From contig NZ_CP038436.1 of assembly GCF_004683965.1 (NCBI RefSeq), forward strand, positions 3,472,001 through 3,536,000: a DNA stretch of 64,000 nt, read 5' to 3'. The DNA comes from Nocardioides seonyuensis (GTDB taxonomy: Bacteria > Actinomycetota > Actinomycetes > Propionibacteriales > Nocardioidaceae). Below the pieces are notes generated by a model. That model ran no database searches. It saw only the letters and a list, made by a program, of their open reading frames with translations, and was not told the DNA's origin. The translations under genes were made by a program, and so were the position numbers. Shown here piece after piece: positions 47,714-58,353 of the stretch; positions within the stretch are counted from its first letter, which is position 1; each line of letters starts with the position of its first letter.

Positions 47714-47725
47714 AGACCGGTCGCC

Positions 47726-47776
47726 GCCAGGGCGTCCGGTCCTGGCCCCCGTGAGTCCGCGTCGACGGACCGGAGG
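47726..47776 (+). promoter_or_regulatory. Riboswitch expression platform with competing helices over the ribD ribosome site
   Basis: Two mutually exclusive pairings are visible. Hairpin A: GCCAGG (47726-47731) with CCTGGC (47741-47746). Hairpin B: TCCGGTCC (47735-47742) with GGACCGGA (47767-47774), which covers the ribosome site GGAGG (47772-47776) of ribD. This supports translational control: B off, A on. Confidence 0.65.
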
Positions 47777-47781
47777 CAAGG

Positions 47782-48816
47782 ATGACGTTCACCGAGGCGG
47801 AGCGGGGCGCCATGCGCCGTGCCCTCGCCCTTGCCGTGACCCCCGGCGTGCCCGTGGGTCCGAACCCCCGCGTCGGGTGCGTCCTCATCGACGACCAGGG
47901 CGCGGTGCTCGCCGAGGGCTTCCACCGTGGCGCCGGCACCCCGCACGCCGAGGCCCACGCCCTGGCGGAGGCGGGGGAGTCCGCCCGTGGCGCAACCGCC
48001 GTGGTCACGCTCGAGCCGTGCAACCACACCGGCCGCACCGGCCCGTGTGCCGAGGCCCTCATCCGGGCCGGGGTCCGCCGCGTCGTCTACGCACAGCCCG
48101 ACGCCAACCCGGTCGCGGTCGGCGGGGCAGGTCGCCTGCGCTCCGCAGGGATCGAGGTCGAGGGCGGCCTGATGATCGAGGACGCCCAGGAGATCAACCG
48201 CGCCTGGACCTTCGCCATCGCCCGCCGGCGCCCGTTCGTCACCTGGAAGTTCGCGACCACGCTCGACGGACGCAGCGCAGCGGCCGACGGGACGAGCCGG
48301 TGGGTGTCCAGCCGTGCCGCTCGCCTGGACACCCACCGGCTCCGTGCACTGTGCGACACGATGCTGGTGGGGTCCGGCACCGTCGCGATCGACGACCCCG
48401 AGCTCACCGTGCGCGACGAGGTCGACCAGCCCCTGGCCACGCAGCCGTTGCGGGCCGTGATGGGCCTGCGCGACCTACCTGACGACCGACGCATCCTCAA
48501 CGACCGTGCCGAGACCGTGCGCCTGCGCACGCGTGACCCCGAAGAGGCGCTGGCCACCCTGCACTCCCTCGAGCGCCGGCACGTCTTCCTCGAGGGCGGG
48601 CCGACCCTGGCGCGAGCCTTCCTCCAGGCCGACCTCGTCGACGAGGTCGTCGCCTACGTCGCCCCGATGCTGCTGGGATCGGGCACGAACGCGGTCGCCG
48701 ACCTCGGGATCACCACGATCTCCGACGCGGTTCACCTGCACGTCACCGACGTCCACGTGCTCGAGGGCCACGAGGGCGAGGACACCAACATCCGTCTGAC
48801 GATGAGGAGGAAGTGA
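47782..48816 (+). CDS. ribD: Bifunctional riboflavin deaminase/reductase
   Basis: A 344-residue enzyme for steps 2 and 3 of riboflavin synthesis. Deaminase (1-145): zinc ligands His55 in TPHAEAHAL with Glu57, Cys80 and Cys89 in LEPCNHTGRTGPCAEAL. Reductase (about 150-344): FVTWKFATTLDGRSAA, SRAARLDTHRLRA and FLEGGPTLARAFL. ATG follows GGAGG. First gene of the FMN-controlled operon; one-base overlap with ribE. Confidence 0.95.
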   Translation: MTFTEAERGAMRRALALAVTPGVPVGPNPRVGCVLIDDQGAVLAEGFHRGAGTPHAEAHALAEAGESARGATAVVTLEPCNHTGRTGPCAEALIRAGVRRVVYAQPDANPVAVGGAGRLRSAGIEVEGGLMIEDAQEINRAWTFAIARRRPFVTWKFATTLDGRSAAADGTSRWVSSRAARLDTHRLRALCDTMLVGSGTVAIDDPELTVRDEVDQPLATQPLRAVMGLRDLPDDRRILNDRAETVRLRTRDPEEALATLHSLERRHVFLEGGPTLARAFLQADLVDEVVAYVAPMLLGSGTNAVADLGITTISDAVHLHVTDVHVLEGHEGEDTNIRLTMRRK

Positions 48817-49424
48817 TGTTCACCGGCATCGTCGAGGAGCTCGGGACCGTCGAGCACGTGCACGACCAGGGCGACGCCATCCGACTCACGGTCCGTGCCG
48901 GCCTGGTGCTCGAGGGCACGGCGCTGGGCGACTCGATCGCCGTCAACGGCTGCTGCCTCACGGTGGCCGAGATCGGCGACGGCACCTGGACCGCCGATCT
49001 CATGCAGGAGACGCTCGACAAGACGTCGCTGCGGGGTGTTCAGCCGGGCGACACCGTCAACCTCGAACGAGCCGTGACCCCCCAGACCAGGCTCGGTGGT
49101 CACATCGTGCAGGGCCACGTCGACGGGGTCGGCAAGGTGATCTCCCGTTCGCCCAGCGAGCACTGGGAGGTCGTCGAGATCTCGCTCCCCCCTCACCTGT
49201 CCCGCTACCTCGTCGACAAGGGCTCCATCACGGTCGACGGCGTCAGCCTCACCGTGGTCGCGGCCGGACCCGACCACTTCACCGTCAGCCTCATCCCGGA
49301 GACCCTCGCCCGTACGACGCTCGGCTCGCGCCGACCCGGCGATCGGGTGAACCTCGAGGCCGACATCATCGCCAAGCACGTCGAGAAGCTTCTCGCCGCG
49401 CACGACCCCAAGGATCCCGCATGA
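48816..49424 (+). CDS. ribE: Riboflavin synthase, alpha chain
   Basis: A 202-residue trimeric enzyme dismutating two 6,7-dimethyl-8-ribityllumazines. Two tandem lumazine-binding barrels: [10 protein letters not shown]...NGCCLTV...[10 protein letters not shown] and [12 protein letters not shown]...DGVSLTVV...[17 protein letters not shown] lies eight bases before ATG. Overlaps ribM by ATGA. Confidence 0.95.
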   Translation: MFTGIVEELGTVEHVHDQGDAIRLTVRAGLVLEGTALGDSIAVNGCCLTVAEIGDGTWTADLMQETLDKTSLRGVQPGDTVNLERAVTPQTRLGGHIVQGHVDGVGKVISRSPSEHWEVVEISLPPHLSRYLVDKGSITVDGVSLTVVAAGPDHFTVSLIPETLARTTLGSRRPGDRVNLEADIIAKHVEKLLAAHDPKDPA

Positions 49425-50109
49425 ACTTCCTCGAGTGGCTGGTCAACGGCCACATCCCCGTGCCCGGGGGCACGCTCAGTGCGCCCGAGGTGATCGGCAA
49501 CCTCTTCGGGCTCGCCAGCGCGATCCTGGGGATGAAGCGCTTCGTCTGGGCGTGGCCGGTCGGTCTCGTCGGCAACGCGCTGCTGTTCACGGTGTTCGCC
49601 TCGGGGGAGCTCTCCGGGGTGGTGGCCGAGCCGCTGTGGGGCCAGGCCGGGCGGCAGGTCTTCTTCGCCGCCGTCTCCGCCTACGGCTGGTGGCGCTGGA
49701 GCAGCTCCCGGCGCTCGGGGGGCGCCTCCGACGGTGGCGCCATCGCCCCTCGCTGGGCCACTCGTGGCGAGCGGCTCCAGCTCCTCGCACTCGGGGTCGT
49801 CGGCTACGTCCTCGCCTACGCGCTGCTGACGCAGATCGGGTCGTGGGGGCCTGCGACCGAGGCGTGGATCCTGGCCGGCTCGATGCTGGCGACCTACGGC
49901 ATGGCCCGTGGGTGGGTGGAGTTCTGGATCGTGTGGATGCTGGTCGACGTCGTGGGAGTCACCACCTTGGTGCAGGCCGGCTACTACCCGACAGCGGTCA
50001 TGTACCTCGTCTACGCCGGGTTCGTCGTGCTGGGCTTCGTCGTCTGGGCGAAGGCCAGCAGGACGACGCACCAGGTCCGGGACACCGACATCCACGAGGA
50101 GGTGACGGT

Positions 50110-50113
<4 letters not shown>
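49421..50113 (+). CDS. ribM: PnuC-family vitamin transporter, RibM type
   Basis: A 230-residue membrane protein with about seven helices. [17 protein letters not shown] and [10 protein letters not shown] match the PnuC family's Trp-rich substrate pocket. PnuC relatives within rib operons of Streptomyces and Corynebacterium (RibM) import riboflavin, and the operon position here argues for riboflavin rather than nicotinamide riboside. The cytoplasmic loop around 100-115 is Gly/Ser-rich. Overlaps ribE and ribBA by four bases each. Confidence 0.88.
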
Positions 50114-51845
<1,732 letters not shown>

Positions 51846-51856
51846 GCTTGACCCCT

Positions 51857-52120
51857 GTGAAGACGTTCGAGGAGCTGTGGGCCGAGCTGTCCGCCAAGGC
51901 CGAGGAGCGACCCGAGGGGTCAGGCACCGTGCGTCAGCTCGATGCCGGTGTCCATGCGATCGGCAAGAAGCTCCTCGAGGAGGCTGCCGAGTCGTGGATG
52001 GCAGCCGAGCACGAGGGCAAGGAAGCCACGGCGCTCGAGATCAGCCAGCTGCTTTACCACGCGCAGGTGCTGATGCTCGCGACCGGACTGACCCTCGACG
52101 ACGTCTACGCCCACCTGTGA
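51857..52120 (+). CDS. hisE: Phosphoribosyl-ATP pyrophosphatase
   Basis: An 87-residue all-helical MazG-fold enzyme for histidine step 2. [18 protein letters not shown] carries the metal-binding Glu cluster EEAAE and the second motif is [18 protein letters not shown] start behind a leaderless -10 box. Eight bases before hisG. This hisE-hisG order after ribH is conserved in actinobacteria. Confidence 0.94.
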   Translation: MKTFEELWAELSAKAEERPEGSGTVRQLDAGVHAIGKKLLEEAAESWMAAEHEGKEATALEISQLLYHAQVLMLATGLTLDDVYAHL

Positions 52121-52128
52121 GGCCCTGA

Positions 52129-52974
52129 ATGACCCTCCGCATCGCCGTCCCCAACAAGGGGTCGCTGTCCCAGTCGGCCTCGGAGATCCTCCGCGAGTCC
52201 GGCTACCGGCAGCGCAGCGACTCCAAGGAGCTCGCGCTCTCCGACACCGAGAACGACGTCGAGTTCTTCTACCTGCGTCCTCGTGACATCGCCCTGTACG
52301 TCGGTGAGGGCACCCTCGACGCCGGGATCACCGGTCGGGACCTCCTGCTCGACTCCGGCGCCAAGGCGACCGAGGCGATGCAGCTCGGCTTCGGCAGGTC
52401 CAGGTTCCACTTCGCGGGGCCGGCCGGGCGCTACGAGACGCTCGAGGAGCTCGCGGGGCTGCGCATCGCGACCTCCTACGTCGGCGTGGTGGAGGACTTC
52501 CTGTTCCGTCGCGGTATCCAGGCATCCGTGACCCGGCTGGACGGGGCGGTCGAGACCAGCATCCAGCTCGGTGTCGCCGACGTGATCGCCGACGTGGTCG
52601 AGACCGGGTCGACCCTGAAAGCGGCCGGCCTGGCGACCTTCGGCGAGGTGATCCTCGATTCCGAGGCGGTCCTCATCACCCGCGAGGGTGAGCGCCCCGA
52701 GGGGTTCGAGATCTTCCACCGTCGCATCGAGGGCGTCATGGTCGCGCGCAGCTACGTGATGATGGACTACGACATCGAGGAGTCCAACCTCGAGCGGGCG
52801 ACCGACCTCGTGCCTGGCCGTGAAGGGCCCACGATCTCGCCGCTCGGGAAGGCCGGCTGGGTCGCCGTGCGCGTCATGGTGCCGCGGTCAGGGTCGCAGA
52901 GGCTCATGGACGAGCTCTGGTCGCTCGGCGCCCGAGCCATCCTGCTCACCGACATCCACGCGTGCCGGCTGTGA
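52129..52974 (+). CDS. hisG: ATP phosphoribosyltransferase (long form)
   Basis: A 281-residue first enzyme of histidine synthesis. LRIAVPNKGSLSQSASEIL, DIALYVGEGTLDAGITGRD, the PRPP loop IADVVETGSTLKAAGL and a C-terminal regulatory ferredoxin-like domain (about 210-281, ending LLTDIHACRL) that binds histidine. Length fits the self-regulated form without HisZ. Overlaps the PH-domain gene by GTGA. Confidence 0.96.
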   Translation: MTLRIAVPNKGSLSQSASEILRESGYRQRSDSKELALSDTENDVEFFYLRPRDIALYVGEGTLDAGITGRDLLLDSGAKATEAMQLGFGRSRFHFAGPAGRYETLEELAGLRIATSYVGVVEDFLFRRGIQASVTRLDGAVETSIQLGVADVIADVVETGSTLKAAGLATFGEVILDSEAVLITREGERPEGFEIFHRRIEGVMVARSYVMMDYDIEESNLERATDLVPGREGPTISPLGKAGWVAVRVMVPRSGSQRLMDELWSLGARAILLTDIHACRL

Positions 52975-53432
52975 CGTCCGACCCCGCGGTTCCCGCACAC
53001 CCGCCCGCCCCGGCCCTTCCCCACACGTGGCGGCCTCTGGGGGTTCGTCTCGCCGTGGTCTTCTTCGGGGTCCTCCTGCTCGTCGTGTGCGCGGCCGCCT
53101 GGTTCGGCTTCGACCAGTCGATCCGCGACCGGTGGACGTGGCTGCAGCGCGGGACCGTGCTCGCCTTCGGGCTCGCTACCGCTTTCCTGGGCTGGCTCCT
53201 GAGCCGCAGCCGCGCCACGGCGCGGGCCGACGGTCTCGTCGTGGTCAATGGCCTGAAGCGACGCGAGCTCGACTGGGCGCAGGTCCTTGCGGTGCACCTG
53301 CCGCCCGGTGCGCCCTGGGCCACCCTCGACCTGGCCGACGGCACCACGGTGTCGGTGATGGCCTTCCAGGGCTCCGACGGGCAGCTGGCCCAGCGGGGCG
53401 TCCGTGAGCTGCGCGCCCTCATCGACCGCTGA
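52971..53432 (+). CDS. PH-domain membrane protein
   Basis: A 153-residue protein with two membrane helices (about 24-46 and 58-78) and a C-terminal bacterial PH-like domain (ADGLVVVNGLKRRELDWAQVLAVHLPPGAPWATLDLADG). Such proteins are common beside hisG in actinobacteria; function unknown, perhaps membrane-linked scaffolding. GTG 52971 chosen for the GTGA overlap; GTG 52962 is possible. Converges on the epimerase gene with one base between stops. Confidence 0.8.
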   Translation: MTSDPAVPAHPPAPALPHTWRPLGVRLAVVFFGVLLLVVCAAAWFGFDQSIRDRWTWLQRGTVLAFGLATAFLGWLLSRSRATARADGLVVVNGLKRRELDWAQVLAVHLPPGAPWATLDLADGTTVSVMAFQGSDGQLAQRGVRELRALIDR

Positions 53433-53433
53433 G

Positions 53434-54372
53434 TCAGTGGTCGCCCACGAGGGCACGCAGGCCCCACTCGGTCGACAGCTCTTCGCCCGCGCTCCCTGCG
53501 GGTGCCAGGGCCACCAGGTCCGTGCCGGAGTTGAAGGCGTCGGGCGGCGCCGTCATGGGCTCCACGGCGACACCGGTGCGAGGTTGTCCGGCTGGCACCT
53601 CGGGGGTGAACACCTGCAGCCACCGGTGCCGGTCGTCCACCCAGAGCCCGACCCCGCGGCCGGTCGCGGGATCGCACAGGGCGACATCGGCACGTGAGCC
53701 GTCGCGAACCAGGTCGCCGAACGTGACGTCGAGGACGGACTCGCCGATGACTCGCCCGCTGCGGAAGTCGTACGACGTCCCGTCCACCGCCTCCTGCCCC
53801 GTCGGAAGCTTCCGCTCGGGATCGAGCAGCAGTCGGGTCCGTGCCGGGACGGTCAGCTCCAGGTGCTCGATGTGCTCGCCGACACGGAGGTAGGGATGGG
53901 CTCCGCTGGCGTACGGAGCCTCGTCGCCACTGAGGTTGGTGGCTGTCTGCCTGACGTGCAGGCCGTCGGCCGAGAGGTCGTACAGCACGTGCATGTCGAC
54001 CGTCCACGGATAGCCCGTCTGTGCCATCACCCGGTAGGACAGCGACACCGAGGACTGCGTGTGCTCCTCGAGGGTCCAGGCCACCCAGCGGACCAGACCG
54101 TGGGACGCGTTGGACCGGGCCGGCTCCGTGAGGGCGAGCTGCAGGTCGCGTCCGCCGAAGGAGTACCTGCCGTCCCGGACGCGGTTCGGCCAGGGCATGA
54201 GCAGCTGACCGCGTCCGCCGGAGCTCATCGCGTCCGCCGCGAACCCGTCGACGAGGTCTCGTCCCTCGTGCGTGAGGGAGCGCAGCGCGGCCCCTCCCTC
54301 GGTGATGACGGCGCGGTAGCCCTCGGCCGTGATCTCGAACTGGTCACCGCTGGGACGCACCGACGAGGTCAT
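53434..54372 (-). CDS. Aldose 1-epimerase family protein
   Basis: A 312-residue protein of the galactose-mutarotase fold. MPWPNRVRDGRYSFGGRDLQL and ASHGLVRWVAW give the first substrate His, ASGAHPYLRVGE the catalytic His pair, and VAVEPMTAPPDAFN the catalytic Glu. All key residues are there, so an active sugar epimerase is likely. No signal peptide. First ATG at 54372 (54378 is two codons longer). Confidence 0.9.
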   Translation of the reverse strand: MTSSVRPSGDQFEITAEGYRAVITEGGAALRSLTHEGRDLVDGFAADAMSSGGRGQLLMPWPNRVRDGRYSFGGRDLQLALTEPARSNASHGLVRWVAWTLEEHTQSSVSLSYRVMAQTGYPWTVDMHVLYDLSADGLHVRQTATNLSGDEAPYASGAHPYLRVGEHIEHLELTVPARTRLLLDPERKLPTGQEAVDGTSYDFRSGRVIGESVLDVTFGDLVRDGSRADVALCDPATGRGVGLWVDDRHRWLQVFTPEVPAGQPRTGVAVEPMTAPPDAFNSGTDLVALAPAGSAGEELSTEWGLRALVGDH

Positions 54373-54390
54373 GGCCACAGGCTGCCCGGC

Positions 54391-54945
54391 TCAGCCGCTG
54401 GTGTCGACCACCACGTCCGCTCGCTGGTCGGTGTGCTCCCGCGCGAGGAGGGCTCGCTCGTCGTCCTGCCACTGGATCCACTGGTCGCGGACAGCGGCTC
54501 CGTCGCGCTCGAGACCTCGTTGCAGGCGCACCGCCTGCGGGGCTCGGAGCCAGACGAGCGCGGTGATCAGGTGGGCCCACGCCCCCTGCCCCGAGCCGAC
54601 GCCCTCGAGCACCAGCAGGTCCACCGGCTCGACCGTCACGTCCTCCACGAAGGCGTCGCGGTCCCAGTCCCAGCGCCGGTAGTGGCCAGGGATGCCTGCG
54701 GCGAGGTCGCCGAGCATGGGCTCGACCTGCGCGCCGACCTCGTCCAGGCCGCGCCAGCCCGGATAGAAGTCGTCCAGGTGCAGCACGTGCCCGCCGCCGA
54801 GTCGGAGCACCTCGGCAGCGAGGGTCGTCTTGCCCGTGCCGGCGAAGCCGTCGATGCACAGCAGGCGTGCCGCACCCAGGGTGGGCGGTCGCGAGAGGGT
54901 CAGGGCGAGAACCTCGGCAGCGAGGTCGGAGACGTCAGAACGCAA
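54391..54945 (-). CDS. P-loop kinase-like protein (uridine kinase type)
   Basis: A 184-residue protein with Walker A GFAGTGKTT (about 31-39), LHLDDFYPGWRGLDE (nucleoside-kinase-like DxDDF pattern) and YRRWDWDRDAFVEDVTVEPVDLLVLEGVGSG (Walker B). The shape matches uridine kinase/phosphoribulokinase-like P-loop proteins. No ATG or GTG fits; TTG 54945 is the only sensible start and overlaps the upstream gene by 11 bases, so translation is coupled. Substrate unknown. Confidence 0.78.
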   Translation of the reverse strand: MRSDVSDLAAEVLALTLSRPPTLGAARLLCIDGFAGTGKTTLAAEVLRLGGGHVLHLDDFYPGWRGLDEVGAQVEPMLGDLAAGIPGHYRRWDWDRDAFVEDVTVEPVDLLVLEGVGSGQGAWAHLITALVWLRAPQAVRLQRGLERDGAAVRDQWIQWQDDERALLAREHTDQRADVVVDTSG

Positions 54946-56158
54946 GACCGCAGCCCCGGTAGGAGGGCGCCGTCTCGACGATCGCCTCCCCGCGCACCAG
55001 GTGCACATCTCGCACGTGCTCGAAGAGCTCGCCCGACTTGGCGTGCCGGAACCACACCAGGTCGCCGATGCGGAGCAGGCCAGCCCGGTGTCCGGTGAGG
55101 GGGGTCTGGACCTCACCGGCACCTTCGAGACCGGTGAGGTGCAGCCCGGGCGGGGCCCAGGGCGCCGGGGCGCGGTCTGTGCCCACGGGCCCACTGGCGA
55201 TCAGGCCGCCCCCGTGCACGGTGGCGATGCCCGGCGCGGGCTTGCGGCTGACCCGCAACCCGAAGAACGCTGCCGGGCGTGGCTCGAAGGACTGGTAGTG
55301 GTCGAAGAGCCCAGGCACCAGCAGCCCCGAGCCGGCGGCGATCTCGGTGACTGCGCCGTCGGCCGCGCTGGCCTCGACAGAGCCGGAGCCGCCCGCGTTC
55401 CAGAACTCGAGGTCCACCAGCCGGCTGAGGGCGTCGGACAGCTCTCGACGGCGCACGTCCAGCTGGCGCATCGACGCGGCCTTGAGTCGGCGCACCACGA
55501 GCGACTTCGCGCGTTGCGAGGGGACGTCGTCGGGGACCCCCGCGACCTGACCCTCGTACGTCATGACCCCGACCAGCCGGAACCCTGGGCGATCCAGGAC
55601 GGCCCTCGCCAGCCCTAGGACGTCGGCGGTGTCGAAGAGGGGCGATCGCTTCGGGCCGACGTGCTGGCCGCCCACGCGCAGTCCCGCGTCGAGGTCGAGC
55701 GCAACCCTGACCTCGACGTCGTCCGGGCCGGAACGACGAGCGGCATCCACCGCGTCCAGGTGGGCGAGGTCGTCGACCATCAGGGTGATCGCCCGGGCCG
55801 CGGCGGGCGACTCGACCAGGCAGGCCAGTGCTCCCTGGTCGACGCTCGGGTAGGCAACCACGACGTCGTCACAGATCCCCTGCTCATGGAGCCACAGGGC
55901 CTCGGCGAGCGTGTAGGCCAGGACACCGGAGAAGCCCTCGTGCGCGAGGGCCCGAGTGATCAGCCCCGGGACGCGTAGCGACTTCGACGCCACGCGGACC
56001 GGCTTGCCGCCGGCGCGCCGTGCCAGGTCGGCGGCGTTGGCGTCGAACGCGTCGAGGTCCACCACCGCGATGGGGGTCGACAGGGGCCGCGGGTGACTCT
56101 CGACTGCGGTGCCGAGACGGGTCCAGAGGCGGTTGCGCTCGACGAAACCGGCGGTCAC
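54935..56158 (-). CDS. PLP-dependent protein of the alanine-racemase fold (amino-acid deaminase/aldolase type)
   Basis: A 407-residue protein. LSTPIAVVDLDAFDANAADLARR starts the TIM barrel, and the PLP lysine is in KPVRVASKSLRVPGL (about 61-65). GVLAYTLAEALWLHEQG, VRVALDLDAGLRVGG and ELSDALSRLVDLEFWNAGGSGSVEA follow; the C-terminal D-threonine-aldolase-like domain contains VWFRHAKSGELFEHV with candidate metal His. Likely acts on a D- or hydroxy-amino acid. GTG 56158 overlaps the membrane-protein stop (GTGA). Confidence 0.85.
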   Translation of the reverse strand: MTAGFVERNRLWTRLGTAVESHPRPLSTPIAVVDLDAFDANAADLARRAGGKPVRVASKSLRVPGLITRALAHEGFSGVLAYTLAEALWLHEQGICDDVVVAYPSVDQGALACLVESPAAARAITLMVDDLAHLDAVDAARRSGPDDVEVRVALDLDAGLRVGGQHVGPKRSPLFDTADVLGLARAVLDRPGFRLVGVMTYEGQVAGVPDDVPSQRAKSLVVRRLKAASMRQLDVRRRELSDALSRLVDLEFWNAGGSGSVEASAADGAVTEIAAGSGLLVPGLFDHYQSFEPRPAAFFGLRVSRKPAPGIATVHGGGLIASGPVGTDRAPAPWAPPGLHLTGLEGAGEVQTPLTGHRAGLLRIGDLVWFRHAKSGELFEHVRDVHLVRGEAIVETAPSYRGCGLAF

Positions 56159-56595
56159 GAGATGCCGCGCTTCTTCAGCAGCGCCTCGATCTCGGCCAGG
56201 TCGTCGTCCACCGGCGGGCTGGCGGGGCCCGACGCTCGCGGCAGCTCGGCACGACGTCCGCCCGCCACCTCTCCGGTGGCCTTCTGCCCCCGGGCGAGCT
56301 GGCGGTCGCGCATGATCCCGCTGATCACCAGGAGAACCATGGAGAGCCCCGCCAGACCGATCCCCGCCCAGGTGAACGGGTTGAAGACCAGACCGGTCGC
56401 CCAGTCGGCGACGGAGCCGCTGACCTCGGTCACGAGCTCCAGCGTGCCGGTGAGCCAAGCGGCCACCGGGAGCAGGGTGAAGCCGAGCGCGCGGAGGCCG
56501 TTCGCCACGCCCCGCCTTCGGAACGCGACCCAGGTCCAGATCGCTCCGGCCACTGTCAGTGCCGCGGCGAGTGCCGCCCAGGTTGCCTCGTCCAC
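56155..56595 (-). CDS. Small membrane protein, unknown function
   Basis: A 146-residue protein with about three helices (6-24, 37-54, 78-99) and a soluble acidic/charged C terminus ending in VDDDLAEIEALLKKRGIS. I recognise no domain; such genes are sometimes labelled 'cellulose synthase' without support. GTG 56595 is chosen because the hydrophobic domain begins there. Divergent from the SseB-like gene by 46 bases. Likely in one operon with the three minus-strand genes that follow. Confidence 0.65.
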   Translation of the reverse strand: MDEATWAALAAALTVAGAIWTWVAFRRRGVANGLRALGFTLLPVAAWLTGTLELVTEVSGSVADWATGLVFNPFTWAGIGLAGLSMVLLVISGIMRDRQLARGQKATGEVAGGRRAELPRASGPASPPVDDDLAEIEALLKKRGIS

Positions 56596-56641
56596 GCCTC
56601 TACGATTCCACAGCGAGCCAGTCGCTGGTGAGAATGGGGGA

Positions 56642-57154
56642 GTGGAACACGAACCGCCACGGACGATCCCCGATCCAGGCTTCCCTGACGACCGGGGGCT
56701 CGCAGACCCTGCGCTGACCTCCACGCTGGTGCAGTACGCACTGGGGCAGGCTCGGTCGGGCGACGTCCTGGCCGCCCTCCAGGACGCACGCCTGCTCGTC
56801 CCTGTCGTCGCGGTGCTGGGGGAGGTGACCTACGACGAGTCCGGGCTGGCCCACGACAAGTCCTCCGACATGGCTGCCGTCCTGGTCCGGTCCGGGGGCG
56901 GCCGCACCGGCCTGCTGGCGTTCACCTCGACCGAGACCATGCGCCGCTGGGACCCGGAGGCGCGCCCTGTCCCCGTGCCTGCCGCAACGGCTGCCACCGC
57001 CGCCGTCCAGGACGGCGCGGTCGCACTCCTCGTCGACCTGGCCGGGCCGGCCTCCTACGCGGTCGAGGGGGAGGACCTGACCCGGCTCGCCGCGGGATGG
57101 CGCCTCGTCGCGGTCGCGGACGGCCACGGCTGGATTGGGCCCGCGGGGGATTGA
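56642..57154 (+). CDS. SseB-family protein
   Basis: A 170-residue protein matching the SseB N-terminal domain: [72 protein letters not shown] and [28 protein letters not shown]. The family has no settled role; it sits ahead of infC in many actinobacteria. GTG 56642 with GGGGGAG just upstream. Confidence 0.82.
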   Translation: MEHEPPRTIPDPGFPDDRGLADPALTSTLVQYALGQARSGDVLAALQDARLLVPVVAVLGEVTYDESGLAHDKSSDMAAVLVRSGGGRTGLLAFTSTETMRRWDPEARPVPVPAATAATAAVQDGAVALLVDLAGPASYAVEGEDLTRLAAGWRLVAVADGHGWIGPAGD

Positions 57155-57165
57155 TCCGGTAGTCT
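57135..57165 (+). promoter_or_regulatory. Promoter of infC (TTGGGC-19-TAGTCT)
   Basis: TTGGGC (57135-57140) lies within the end of the SseB-like gene and TAGTCT (57160-57165) six bases after its stop. Predicted start near 57172, giving a leader of almost 200 bases. Confidence 0.6.
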
Positions 57166-57171
57166 TCACTG

Positions 57172-57369
57172 TTGACTCTCAAGCGGAGGCTCGCAGCACT
57201 CGTCTCCCACCCGCATCGACCGCACCAGCACCACCCCAAGGTCGTCGGGTCCGGTCCCCAGTGAGCAGCTCTCACGAGCAGCGCTGGACACTGATTCCCG
57301 CATCCCGGGAGACGTGTCGCGACTGGCTTCCGCTTGGAGTGGAACTGCCACCCGATCACTGGAGGACCC
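57172..57369 (+). promoter_or_regulatory. Structured 5' leader of infC-rpmI-rplT
   Basis: About 198 untranslated bases. Hairpins: GTGAG-CAGCT-CTCAC (57261-57275) and a two-step hairpin with outer arms GACAC/GTGTC (57287-57291, 57314-57318) and inner TCCCG/CGGGA (57296-57300, 57306-57310). Likely site for feedback by L20 or another regulator. I see no match to the Firmicutes L20 leader. Confidence 0.5.
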
Positions 57370-58053
57370 ATCAGCACCGAGCTACGCATCAACGACCGGA
57401 TCCGCGTTCCCGAGGTCCGGCTCGTCGGACCCAACGGCGAGACCGTTGGCATCGTGCCCACCGATCAGGCACTCAAGCTTGCCCAGGAAGCCGACCTCGA
57501 CCTGGTCGAGATCGCACCTCAGGGACGCCCGCCGGTCTGCAAGCTCATGGACTACGGCAAGTTCAAGTACGAGAACGCCCAGAAGGCGCGCGAGGCCCGT
57601 CGCAACCAGTCGAACGTGATCATCAAGGAGATGAAGCTTCGACCCAAGATCGACGCCCACGACTACGAGACCAAGAAGGGTCACGTGGTGCGCTTCCTCA
57701 ACGCGGGCGACAAGGTCAAGATCACGATCATGTTCCGCGGTCGCGAGCAGCACCGGCCCGAGCTGGGCTTCCGGCTGCTCCAGCGCCTCGCCGAGGACGT
57801 CCAGGAGCTGGGCTTCGTCGAGTCCAGCCCCAAGCAGGACGGCCGCAACATGATCATGGTGCTCGGCCCGCACAAGAAGAAGGCCGACGCCAAGGTCGAT
57901 GCCGAGGCGGCGAAGGCCACCAAGATGCAGGCACGTGCCGACCGCGTCGCCGAGGAGGCCGCCGAGCGCGAGGCTGCGCACGCGGCAGGGCCGGTGGCCC
58001 AGAAGAAGGAGCGCGGGCGCTCCGAGAACCTCGATCCCGAGATCGACGCCTGA
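57370..58053 (+). CDS. infC: Translation initiation factor IF-3 (ATC start)
   Basis: A 227-residue IF-3. The protein must begin at [20 protein letters not shown]; the codon is ATC (57370-57372), preceded by GGAGG (57361-57365) at four bases. Non-AUG starts on infC are a known autoregulatory device, since IF-3 rejects them. Domains: IF3-N about 3-72, IF3-C about 80-168. A 45-residue Ala/Lys/Glu helix-rich tail (about 172-227) is an actinobacterial extension. First gene of infC-rpmI-rplT. Confidence 0.95.
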   Translation: MSTELRINDRIRVPEVRLVGPNGETVGIVPTDQALKLAQEADLDLVEIAPQGRPPVCKLMDYGKFKYENAQKAREARRNQSNVIIKEMKLRPKIDAHDYETKKGHVVRFLNAGDKVKITIMFRGREQHRPELGFRLLQRLAEDVQELGFVESSPKQDGRNMIMVLGPHKKKADAKVDAEAAKATKMQARADRVAEEAAEREAAHAAGPVAQKKERGRSENLDPEIDA

Positions 58054-58106
58054 TCCCTCCCTGCACAGGGACCCCCGGACACACGAGCAACCGAAGGAAG
58101 AGACAC

Positions 58107-58301
58107 ATGCCTAAGAACAAGACCCACTCGGGCGCCAGCAAGCGTTTCCGCGTCACCGGCTCGGGCAAGATCCGTCGCCAGAAGGCCGGGATGCGCCACA
58201 ACCTGGAGAAGAAGCCCTCCAAGGTCACCCGACGACTGTCCGGCACCGCCGAGGTTGCCAAGAACGACGTTCCCCGGGCCAAGAAGCTGCTGGGTCTCTG
58301 A
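58107..58301 (+). CDS. rpmI: 50S ribosomal protein L35
   Basis: A 64-residue basic protein: [40 protein letters not shown] and [11 protein letters not shown] with GAAGGAAGAG upstream. Second gene of the infC operon. Confidence 0.97.
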   Translation: MPKNKTHSGASKRFRVTGSGKIRRQKAGMRHNLEKKPSKVTRRLSGTAEVAKNDVPRAKKLLGL

Positions 58302-58353
58302 CCTCCCGCCTGCCCCACCCTCCCCGAGACCACAAGCACCAAGGAGCAACAAG

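Noticed and set aside
57334..57369. TTG start for infC
   Set aside because: It would add 12 residues unlike any IF-3 and lacks a ribosome site, while ATC 57370 has GGAGG and starts exactly at family homology.
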